Assembly (NCBI GenBank): GCA_012861695.1
Contig: JAAOOA010000145.1
Span: 217,501 to 281,500, forward strand
Direction: 5' to 3'
Length of the DNA stretch: 64,000 bases
Source: Trematomus loennbergii
Lineage: Eukaryota; Chordata; Actinopteri; Perciformes; Nototheniidae
The translations under genes and the position numbers were made by a program. Below the pieces are notes generated by a model. It had not been told where the DNA came from. It searched no databases and saw only the letters and a list, made by a program, of their open reading frames with translations. Within the stretch, counting starts at the first letter, position 1; every line of letters begins with the position of its first letter. Positions 49,101 to 60,800 of this stretch are shown one piece after another.

Positions 49101-50410
49101 GCTGGTAAAGGTGCAGCTAGTTTGAATGACTTTGTATACTGCAGGGTAGCTTGTGAATTACTCCAGGTGGAACTAAAGTCTGATTTAACACTTATTATAT
49201 TTCACATCATTCATCCACATCTGTGAAGTAACTAAAGGGATTAATACATGTAGTGGAGTCAAAGTACACCATTACCTCTGAACTGTAGTGGAGTAGAAGT
49301 AGTACACAGTTGCATAAAAAGAAAACTAAGCTTCATCTCCAAGCCAATGGCCTTGGAAGAGCTGCTAAGGAAAAGGAAAGACATCTGGAGACTTTGGAGA
49401 GACAGCTAACGGACAAACTCAAGGAACTGAAAGACACTCCCTATAGGCCGTATGCTGTTAGCCTTACCTTGAATGATTCAGTGCAGTGTTCTGTGCAGGT
49501 TTTCTGTTTGCTTTTTCAACTCAAGGAGCTCAAAGACTGATTGAAAGTTGATTTGATTTTCATAATTTCTGATTGCTGATTCAATGTGAAGGAAAATTCA
49601 CCTTTGAGTTGATACAGTATATGTGTGCATATAATGCACCCTTTGGCCTAACCTGGGAGAGCCTTATGTTCACTGCCAACCTAAGGACCTCCAAACATGT
49701 TAATAAAGAATGTATTGAAAAGCATGGCTGATTGTTGTATATTGGCTCAGCCAGGTTATATGGGATGCAGTCTACTTACAGATGGGGTCACTCATTTTGA
49801 AATATTACACTTTTTCTTTTTCTTTAATTGATCATCCTCATGTAGAATGCTATCACGAAACATACATTTGGTTGTTTATAGAATAAAGAACATCCGATTT
49901 AATGTGAGGTAGGGAAATAATCATTTGAGGATAAGTATGTGTATATAAATATGTAATTTACAACAGCTGTAAGATGCTTGATAAGCTTGAAATGCACCTT
50001 GAAAATGCTTGATAAGTGCTTGAATTTGACTTGGAAAAGGTGTAAGAACCCTGTTAAAAGTTGATAAATCAATTTAGAGAAAATTAAGGCTATTAAAAAG
50101 TATTAAACGGCATTTTCCAAGGTATTATATTTGTAGCTTGTTTTCAATAAGTATATAAATTGTCCAAATAGGTTGTATTCTACAGTCTGCCTGAATGTAA
50201 TCATTGCGTAGGTGTGTAGTGTGATTCTGTGTAGTTTATTTATGGCATCCCGTTGGATTTGACGTCGTCTGAACAGGACATCGCACGCTCACTGCTTGAT
50301 AGCGCGCGAAGGTCCGTTTACGCCGGTTGTTAAACAACATCGTTATGGGGAAATGCAAGTCTGCGTCCAAATGGTTGGAAGATAAGGAGGAAGGACAATC
50401 AATACTGTAT
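46151..50410 (-). mobile_element. Nested BEL/Pao, LINE and hAT block, unit 2
   Basis: Counterpart of 18000-21800. BEL/Pao pre-RT motif RYPDDYIVQSEMLGQV and LWQIGVLP-type segments at 46246-46770 and 48283-48400. LINE 3' ends at 46690-47110 (LSVHLWNSLPDKLRTPQT) and 48410-48790. Protease motif LLLIGADNFHLITPTKRV at 47100-47200 and 48790-48890. hAT pieces at 47380-47470 and 49050-50053. MGKCKSASKWLEDKEEG frame at 50345. Confidence 0.6.
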
Positions 50411-51583
50411 ATGGGCCATTCTACCGAATTGGACCAAAGTCAGGTTGGAAATGTTTTGAAATTTTGTAGGTTTTTTTCCCAAAACTTTGTCCATTTATAT
50501 TTTGTACCATATCTAAATTACACATATCTAGTAAAAGAACCGTACATTTTTACATCGTATTTTCAGACTGTATTGGAATGTTCTTCCTCTACCAAAAATG
50601 GTCACTCCCGAAACATAGTAATACACTGTAGTAAACAAGTATTATATTAACCTGTTAAGATTGTTTTACCTTCCCTTCTCTAAATAGTATTTTAACAAAT
50701 ATTTCTTGAGGGTTTTCACAATTAAATTAATAAAAGTGAATTTTTAATCAAATTCAAAGTTCATACAATTCATAAAAATCATAATGCAAACTTTCTTTGT
50801 AAAATGCATAATACTGATCATATTGATTCCAGAGTTGATGATTGTTGAAATTGAACATACATTAAACCAATCAGTATCATATCATTTTATTTGATAAGTC
50901 AATATACTTATTTTTTACAAAACATCCAGTGTTTCGGTAGTGACCACAGTATTTTGTTCTCAAGGTTGTATCATATTCCCTCAACCTTATTGCTTAATCT
51001 TAACTCACAACATGCCTCATGTTGAAGTGTGAATGTTTGAAGCTACTGACCCAGAATCAGCACTTTAGTAACAGGCTGAAATAGAGGGGGATGAGGCTAG
51101 AATGCATGATCTGTTTGGTATTTTGAGCAAAACACTTCATAGACATGTTTTTTTATATATCTGAGACTTATAATATATGCCTAAAAATAGTATAATAAGA
51201 GACCTTTAAAGAGACACACTGAATTTCAGACTTTAAAACACATTTATTTCAAAATGGTGGGATTTACCTGCTTACCATTCCATTTTGTCACTACCGAAAC
51301 GATCATGTCAATTACCATTTTGAAACGTGTATTACAATTAAATCACGGTCAAATATGTTCATTTTGTTGTAGTTGTAGCCCCCTTGCCAGCGATTCTCTC
51401 TGACCAATCAGCAGTCGAGAGTGTTTACGTCACTAGTTTAGCATATTCAGCCCGGTTGTTGGCCCGGTAAGAACCTCGTTTTGGAGGGCCAGAAAAAAGG
51501 TGAAAAAGTAGCCCTGAGCCGGAACTAGCCCTAGTGGAAAAGCAAAAAGCTTAAACCGTGCTACGTGCTGCAGTGGAAAAGCG
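50411..51583. other. Unit 2 to unit 3 boundary sequence
   Basis: Not found elsewhere in the window except 51050-51210 (right end of the GATAGGAGACC family). It contains TACCGAA-type motifs in both orientations (50420-50430, 51290-51300), suggesting a transposon with ends near 50410 and 51310. 51360-51583 is a MITE-like tail ending TGGAAAAGCGC exactly where unit 3 similarity starts. Confidence 0.4.
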
Positions 51584-51652
51584 CCATAAATGACTTTGTT
51601 AAAAATCAGAACGCCAGATTGACCTTGTTTTGATCTGTTTTTCTGCCTACAG

Positions 51653-51787
51653 AACGAGACGTTCCTGTGTCACCGGTTCACGCGCTTCGTCATGAAGTAC
51701 AACCTGATGTCCAAGGACAACCTGATCGTGCCCATCCTGGAGGAGGAGGTGCAGAACACCTCGTCAGCGGGGGAGAGCGAGGCCTAA
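51653..51787 (+). pseudogene. Orphan last exon of MOB4, copy 2
   Basis: 135 bases (45 codons including TAA) after [26 protein letters not shown], then [14 protein letters not shown] and GESEA. The reading frame is intact, unlike the copy at 30207. No other MOB4 exon is nearby, so it is a fragment carried by the segmental duplication. It could be used as a terminal exon only if a transcript reads through from upstream. Confidence 0.88.
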
Positions 51788-53600
51788 ACACACTGCTGCC
51801 ACAAAGGGAGACACATGTAACACACACATGACATGAGGAGACACATTCACACACCTTGCATACACAGTACACACATATATAATATACACACTACAGTGTC
51901 TACAATAAGGCTCCTGTCTCGTAACACTGTCCATGTCCCTCCACCCTTGTCACCTGTGTCTATCTCAAAGGAAGTGAGGGGTAGCGGGAGCAGAGTTCAG
52001 CCATGCCTGCAGGACAAGTTGACGTTTTCTATCCTCCTCCCTCTCGCTCTGTGTGTTCAGATCCACTCTGGGGGTCTGGGTGCAGCCCCTGCTCTCACAC
52101 TACTCCCCTGGGGAAACCCCTTTTACCTTTAATGTTCTTTAAGCAGCTGGATTTGCAAAAATGTAATCATGGTGACCTGTATTGTTGACAAAGGCACACG
52201 CTGACAGCCCCTCCCTCTGTATATAACCCCCCCCCCCCCCTCTCTTAATTCACTATCATGTTTTCTGATGGTGCTTCACTTTTTCGTGTCTGCTTCTGTT
52301 TCTCTATTTGCTTATTGTGTTGCCTACCAGCCTGTTTTTCGGGGGGTCGTCCTATGAAATGGATCAATAAATTAGCCTGCTGACTTAAAGGGATAGTTCA
52401 GATTGTGTGTGGGTTGTATGCATATCCATAGTTCAGGTATGACCGACAGTAACTGCTCTCTAAAAGCCACCAAACTCCATTGTCAGAAACCAGTTATTTT
52501 TACATCGCTGAACACAGAAGTTTCTCGCTTTCTGTTGCCTCAATTAGTACGTTTTTTTTGGTGCTATTTTGTGACTTTGGTGTTTAAAATAGTTAGTTTG
52601 GATTCACTGACGTCACACGATTTACACAAAATAACTAACTGATAGAGGAAGAAGTAGAACAGCAACGCCTTTTTGTTCTGCGATTTATAAAATCACTGCT
52701 TTTATCAATGGCGTCTGGCTTTGGCGAGAGCATCAAAAAATGCTTTGGATCCTCGTTTGACGGCAAGGTTAAGCAGAGAAAACATCGTCATCTACTGTAG
52801 GTAATACACTTTTATACAACCCTACTTTAAAACACAAACCATCCCTTTTTAATGATGCCAGTGAAACACGAAACGTAGGTGTGTGTGGCTTGTGTGGTAG
52901 TGAACAAAGACAAACGTAACCGTGCAGTCAGATATTCTTTCTCTCATCTCTGAAGTGTTTTTCAGATCATTCAGGAACTCTGATCCTGCTTAGTGGCATG
53001 CCCCCATTTTAATACTGTGTGAAATGTGTCGGATATTCCCCTTTCCTCGACAGGGTTGGGTCTGAGGGTCACATGGGACTGAGCTGCTGTAAGCCGGTCT
53101 TTACTAACGCATTAAGATGAGTAAAATACAAGGAAAGGAGGAAATATCAGATACATTTACGTGTCGGAGCACAACCCCCCCCCTTTCTTTTTACCCTCCC
53201 CCTCATTAAGTTATTTTGTGGGAGGAGTCTTGTCAATCCAAACCCACTTTTTTTTTAATGGACTAAAACAATTTTGTTACTGTCGACATTTTCATGATGT
53301 CTGTTAATAAAAAAGACCTATTATTCAGGTGTTTGTGTGGTGTGTTATCATTCATGGGGCTTTCCAGTGATGGGTGTGAACCAAATGTGTGATTTCCAAT
53401 AACTGCAGCGTTAAGACCAAAAGTAAAACAAAAATATTGGAAAAATAGGAATAAGCATTTCCAAAAATTACATGTTTTTGATTTGTATTCTGCTTCAATC
53501 CATATTTGTTAGGCTTTTTTAATTTGTGGTTAAGACGTGTCTCTTGCCACTGAAAGGGAGGCATCCACTGAAGATTTAAATTAAAGTTGTTTTAACAGGT
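51788..53600 (+). other. Duplicate MOB4 3' flank
   Basis: It matches 30341-32160 with few changes; no separate gene. Confidence 0.7.
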
Positions 53601-55188
53601 GTCCGCGGGGTCTTAAAAACAGGGTTCGTACGGGTGCTGGAAATCCTTGAAAATGCTTGAAATTTCATGTGGTGTTTTCAAGGTTTGAAAGTGCTTGGAT
53701 TTTGTAGAAAGTGCTTGAAATTGTACTTGCTTTACTTTTATAATAAATTGCTGTCTGACTGAATAGTTCGCTTTTTTCGATAAAAAGAGAGAAAGAAGTC
53801 GGAGCAAGCTTAATTACTTTTCATAAAAAGACAGCTCCACTCCTTTCATACATATTTTGATATTTGAATCCTTCTTTTTTTCAGTTGCAGATTTTCCGTT
53901 TTCAGATTCCAAACAATTATTTTTTCAGTTTCAAATCTTGTTTTTTCAGGTTTCACCGTTTTTTTCGGTTTCAAACTTTTGGCCCTGATGTTGCTTGGGG
54001 GGGCGGGGCTTACCAAAGAGTAATTTTGCATGCTGAGTGACAGCTCTCCCTCTGTCATGTTGCCTTCATGGATGTAAGGCAGCGAGAGCAATATAACTCA
54101 AAACTTTCTATACACAATACTCCCGTGATTGGTGGGAAACCAAACTGATACCAGCGTCAAAGTTCCGTTAAGCGAGCTGTTGAGCATCGTAGTTCAGAAT
54201 CAGATCAGAATCAGAAAACCTTTATTAGTCCCACAGAGGGGACATTTGCATTGTTACAGCAGAAAAGAGCCACTGACAGCTTAATGTTACCTATGTTACA
54301 TGCAAAAAAAGTATTTAAAGTAAAAGAAAGTTATATGATAAAAAAATACAATAAAATAAAAAGTTATACAATTTACAAAATACACATCCTGTAACAGTTC
54401 TGAGGATTTAGCAGCCAGGTATATATTGCAGTTTTTAACGGCATATATATATATATATACAGGGTTGGGTGAAGTGTTTTGCCCAAAATACCAAAAATAC
54501 CTCATCTGCACTTTTCCCCATAAAAATGAATTGTAATCAATACTTTTAGATGTAAATGGTTTATTGAATAATTACTATGGGTCTCTGAAACAATCAGACA
54601 TTTACCACACTGTTATCAGACTTTTATCAGACTTTTAGCACTCTTTTCCCCGCAGAAACGACATTAAACCATCAGTGTCACTATTGTGGGGATGTAGGTA
54701 TGTACCTGTGTCTGGTGCGGAGCCTCCCCGCACTTTAAATCAATTGATTTGCCTTTATTTATCGTATTTTCTACTGTTAATGCACTGTGCTCATGTTGGG
54801 TGATGCGCTCCCTGGAGCCCTCCTGTGGGGAAACTTGGAACTGCACTTAAATCACTTGGTGCTTTTTAAGCCATTTAAAATAGTTTTTCTCACTTTTAAA
54901 TACTTTCTGCCCTAGAAATGATGTTTAATCAGTATTACCATTATTTAGGGACTGCATGCACACGCATTTGAGCATCCCTGCACACTTTCCGCCTATTTAA
55001 AACATTTTTCAGTGAGGTGCTGCAGCCTGCTTCTCTCCTGTTTCTCTGCCCCTATTTAAAACACTTTTCCTCCTATTTAAAACACTTGCTAGAAGTGAAA
55101 TCTCTATTTCAGCCCTGATTTTGGCACATTTTGTAAATGAGTTAAATGTAGCCTTGTGTTTTTATCTAAGTCGCTGTTCATTGTTTGT

Positions 55189-55197
55189 TATATAAAG
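55189..55197 (+). promoter_or_regulatory. Candidate TATA box, NLR unit 3
   Basis: TATATAAAG in the conserved leader; an ISRE-like GAAAGTGAAAGT follows at 55361-55372 and a leader-exon donor GTGAGTG at 55437. Confidence 0.45.
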
Positions 55198-55684
55198 CAG
55201 ATTTAATTATATCCTATGGACGCTGATGTGTGGATGTTGAGCTTGTTTTTAGCTGCATGTCTTTTTCTATCTCACTGAACAAAGTGATGTATGTGAACTG
55301 GTTCAGCTGATAAGGCTGGTTATGAATCAGAGGGAGGAGCTGCAGACAGGGAGGGAAGTTGAAAGTGAAAGTATTAAGTCAGACTTGTCAGACTGCCAGA
55401 ATCCATTTTACAGCTCGACACGAGGAGAACAACAGGGTGAGTGTTAACACCAGGATCTGCTTTCTAACACATTTATTATTTACTCTGTCAAACTGGATGT
55501 CAGAACATAACTTATTGGTTAACAAGCTGCGTCCTAGAGTCCAATGAGACTTCTGCAAGTGTAGTACACTTTTATTATTTCCTGTTTTCTGATTAGTCAG
55601 AGTTACATCTCTTACGAAATGGAGAGCGGCCTGTCTGAAGTCTGACTGATTTCATGTGTTTTAACCAAGTTTATTATTAAGATG

Positions 55685-55685
55685 G

Positions 55686-55716
<31 letters not shown>

Positions 55717-55741
55717 GTGTGTGTGTGGGTGTGTGTGTGTG

Positions 55742-55803
<62 letters not shown>

Positions 55804-55811
55804 TGTGTGTG
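55685..55811. repeat. (TG)n array, unit 3 leader
   Basis: An interrupted TG run followed by four GTCTTACTGGGCGTGTGTGT units (to about 55900). Confidence 0.97.
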
Positions 55812-56765
55812 TTACTGGGCTGTGTCTTACTGGGCGTGTGTGTGTGTCTTACTGGGCGTGTGTGTGTCTTACTGGGCGTGTGTGTGTCTTACTGGGCGTT
55901 TAGACAGTAGCTGGTCCGCATGAGCTCAGCCCCCTCCTTTTTTATTTGACCAACTTCAGCACTTTAGTAACAGGAAGTGAAATAGAGGGATATGAGGCAT
56001 GGCTAGAATGGGTGATCTGTTTGGTATTTTGAGCAAAACACTTCATACACATGTTTCTTATATATTTGTATATATCTGAGACCTATGCTATTGCCTAAAA
56101 ATAGCATGATAGGTGACCTTTAAGATACACATATGTTTACTGCATCAAAGAGAGGACACATCTTTCTTAATCACTTCATAAAAGAAAAAGAAAAACATGT
56201 TTGAAAAGTAAAATGTTTGGTCTCCATGCATAAATAATAGGATACATTATACAGTAATATAATAAAAAAACAACATTGTGTGGTAGAGAAAAATAGGGAA
56301 ATTATCATGTGGACGAGTAACGAAGGATTTCAGGGTTTTTAAAGAAGCCCTGGGAGACAAATGTGAACTAAAATATGTCATTTTGACATCTGATCTAAAA
56401 AAGTGTCTTGTAGGACGTTCAGCCTTGTGTAGCTAGAATTAGTATTACATCAACAAACATTTTCACCTGTTTATATATGATTTTTTTTTTTACAAGTCGT
56501 TAACACAGGAGAGAAAGACCTAAGAAAATGGATCAGCAGAATTAAAATGTCTCACTTTTGTCTTAGGGCTTCCTGTAACCCAAGAGCAAAACGCTTTTCA
56601 AATAGACTTTTATCATATCAAAATCAAAGTAGTATCTCACCATGTTTGAACACACCAACACAATATTGCCAGAGAGCAATTACTAGTAAGATGTTCCTGT
56701 TATTTCCCCAGAAATTGTCTGTAAATTTACTGTAAATAAGTAAGGCTGATATTCCATCACTAATG

Positions 56766-56793
56766 GTGTGTGTGTGTGTGTGTGTGTGGTGTG

Positions 56794-56870
<77 letters not shown>
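56766..56870. repeat. (TG)n array before NLR unit 3 ATG exon
   Basis: Ends close to the acceptor CTCTCAG of the next exon, as in units 1 and 2. Confidence 0.97.
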
Positions 56871-56875
<5 letters not shown>

Positions 56876-56900
56876 GGTTTATCTCTCAGACTGAAGAAGA

Positions 56901-57820
56901 TGAGTGATTTTAAAGATGAGGAAGAGGACAAATCTTCAGTCTCCAGCTGTCTGTCTCTGAAGAGTGAGCGGTCGATGGGCATGCTTCCTCCACTCTTCAG
57001 TAATGAACCTGGACCCTCAGACACAAAGTAAGAGTTTCTCCTGTAAACTGACCTGAAGAGGATCCAGTTTTGATGTAATCTAATATATTAAACTGTTCTT
57101 TAATGATATCATGTGAGCAGTTTGTAAAGGGAAAACGCAGCAGAGTAAGCTAATAGGGATGTCCCGATCACCTTTTTTTGCTCCCGATCCGATTCCGATC
57201 ATTTGATTTTGACAATCTGCCGATACCGATTTTCCCGATCCGATCTTTATGCAATGCATTAAGAGGAAAAAAAAGGTAACAGATAACGGCTGGTCATCCA
57301 ACGCGATGAATTCAGCTATCTTGGCCGTTCTGGGGTAGTTTCTCTTTCCTTTTAAAAGTCTCTGAAAGTGTCTGTTGTTTCAGTGCCGTTACCTGAGTGG
57401 CCGCTGTGTACTCGTCGTGTTGTTGTTGGTGGTGTTTGTATTAGATTGGTCGTGTTGAACGTAGCTCTGTTCTTTCCACCACGCGGAACCTCCGCCTTGC
57501 AAACATTGCATCTGGCTGTTACACTGCCTTCGCTTTCAATTTATAATACTTCCAAACTCCTGACATTTTCTCTGTCCCGACTCTCCGAGTCAGCTGAACG
57601 TAGCCTCTCGTTAGCTTACTGCTACTATTAGACACTGCGCCCACTCTGTTGCCAGATTTGAGAGAAATAAGCAACCAGGTCTATGAAAACAAGCCCAAAA
57701 GAAGCAACACATACATGATGTTGTGTAATTTTAACCCAAAACTAAGGCCTCAGGATGACTTTAAGACGTGAACATGGTCATTTTTGTTTTGTAACATTAA
57801 ATAAAATGTATAAAAATATT

Positions 57821-57851
<31 letters not shown>

Positions 57852-60800
57852 TTCCGATCCCCGATTTTTTTCTCCCGATCCCCGATCACGTGAAAATCAC
57901 GTGATCGGCTCCGATCCCCGATCACGTGATCGGATCGGGACATCCCTATAAGCTAACATTATCTAAGGATATTTCAATATGCAATTATATTATCATTGTA
58001 TCTGAATGTGTGTTTGGTGGCGTGATCATTATTATTTAGAGTCATTGCGTGCCTATTGATTTGAACACGATCCGTGTATCCATCATTTCCTGGTCTTCTC
58101 TAAAGAAGAGGGACCAATGGAAACGTTGTCATGTTGCCGTTGTTCAGCATGGAAACATTCATTAGCTAACAATGACATTATTGTTCTATTAATATAAAGG
58201 GAGGTCAGGTACTCTTTAAAACAGTTGCTAGTTATGGGTACTTTTTACTTAAGTACATTTCAAAGCCCATACTTCTTTACTTTTACTTGAGTTAAGAAGT
58301 TTAGTCAGTACTTCTACTTTTACCAGAGTATTTTTAAACACGAGTATCTGTACTTCTACTTGAGTAAAGCATGTGTGTACTTTTGCCATCTCTGTTCATC
58401 TCTCATTTCTGTCCTGATGTGATCCATTTCCTCACCAGTCGGAGGTTTAAAGAATTCACAGTCAGTGTGGAGGAGCTGTTTCTGTGTTTAGTTATTTTTC
58501 TTGAACAACTTGGAAATCCCTGTGACCATCACCATACTTCCTGTGTCCACAAAGAGTGGCTGTGTGTGTGTGTGTGGTTTATCTCTCAGACTGAAGAAGA
58601 TGAGTGATTTTAAAGATGAGGAAGAGGACACATCTTCAGTCTCCAGCTGTCTGTCTCTGAAGAGTGACCGGTCGATGGGCATGCTTCCTCCACTCTTCAG
58701 TAATGAACCTGGACCCTCAGACACAAAGTAAGAGTCTCTCCTGTAAACTGACCTGAAGAGGATCCAGTTTTGATGTAATCTAATATATTAAACTGTTCTT
58801 TAATGATATCATGTGAGCAGTTTGTAAAGGGAAAACGCAGCAGAGTAAGCTAACATTATCTAAGGATATTTCAATATGCAATTATATTATCATTGTATCT
58901 GTGTATAAAATGGTTTTTAAATAGCAACAATATTGATAAATACTGATTTAAAAACTATATTGTCCAAAACATTATTTAACCTGTTAAGCCCTGAGCCTGT
59001 TTTTCAGGTTTCAGGCTCGAAAATGCCACTAACACAACAAAGACTATATCTTCACTTCTAAAAGGGGTAAATTAATAATCTTTTTTCTCAAAGCAAGGTT
59101 ACATCTGTGAGTTGGATGTAGAAGTGTCAGAATCAATATAGATGTTTTTATTTTAAAGTAAATTCATATGGAGCATAGTAAAAACATGTAAATTCAAATC
59201 TCCGCCTAAAAAACCCCATTACTTATAGTGAAAACCACCCTTGAATGATGGGTTAGTAGACTAAAAGCTTTAGGAATCCAAACTATAACATATAATAAGT
59301 ACCCTGTATCAAGATTGATGCAAAACAAGTGATATTTGACCTTTTTAGAGAGGTTTAGAAAAATAAAGTCCAGGCGGACTCACCTCTGGGTAATTTGGGA
59401 ACCATCAGTTCCATTTGACCTTTTCACTGTAAAAATCATTTTATTACTTTGAATTATCATTATAGGTATTCATTCCATCCAAATACAACTGTTTTTTTTC
59501 TGATTTTTTAAAAACATACTAAATGAAGTTTGACTCCAACTAGAGCAGATTTATTTAAAACTGTGAGGGTGAGGCAGGTGGGGCAGGTGAGGCAGGTGTG
59601 GCAGGTGTGGCAGGTGTGGCAGGTGTGGAAGGTGTGGCAGGTGTGGCAGGTGTGGCAGGTGTGGGCTGGGTGAAAGTAGGCAATGGTGAAGCCATTTCAT
59701 CCTCATCTCCATCACTATGAAAACAAATGTGGAAAAACAAAGAGATTAGATTAATTCCTGTAATTCCTGTTTCCTTGGCAGTAAACATGCCATTTTGAGT
59801 GTGTGAATGCAATACATTTAGTGACTATAGATGAACACTGGCCAACCCTGTCTCCTAAAAATTACGTTCCCACAGAACTAAACTGCATTCTCAATTACGT
59901 TTAGCAAGAAACGTATTTTCTCCCACGTTACGTTTGTTATGAACGTATCTTAAATACGGTTATTTTCTACATATCTTCTAGAAACATATTTTCTCCCACG
60001 TTACGTTTGTTATAAACATCTTAAATACGTTTATTTCTTACATATCTTTGCCATTTATTGTCTTGCTTATAATAATGATAATAGTCATTTATAAATACCA
60101 TTTGAGAGCACACATTTGAAATCGACGATCGGGCTCGATATATGGTTAAATTAAAATCAGTAGGCGAGGCTGTAATTTCGCCAGCTGTTACTCTCATGAG
60201 CAAGGCAGAAAATAATAGTTTTATTATAGCGCTGTATTATTATTTATTATTTACTATATGAATAATCGTACACCAAATAAATAAGTAATAGATAAAAACA
60301 GAGAGATTACATACCTTTCCCGTGGTGGAATTTCATCATCAGAGTCACAACGCTCCGGGTTCCGTTCTGGCTGCAGGAGATCCTCGTCGTCTGACTCAGA
60401 ATCAACGGGTAACATATCTGCATCGCTGTCAACATTAGTCACCATTTCCATTGCCTGTAAAGTAGTAAGCATCTCTTTCCTACAAGCCCTTATTTGACAA
60501 AAGTCAAAGTATAGAAAAAGTCCTAAACGCCAATCTTGTAATCTGCTCCGTTATCTGCTGTCCGCTCTGTGCGCTCTGGGTCCTGCTGCAATTCCTGTTG
60601 TTTACGTAGTAAACACGGCGTAGAGTCTGCTGCGTAATGGGTCTGCCGCGGGCATTCACAATTTATACTTTACGCAGGACCATATCTATGGAACCCATTG
60701 GTCGATTTGAGTGATTTACACCTTTTTCTTAACCATTAGATTCAATAAAATCCGATGGGCAGTTCCCAAATCCACGTAAACATTTTCATTGCCGACGTAA

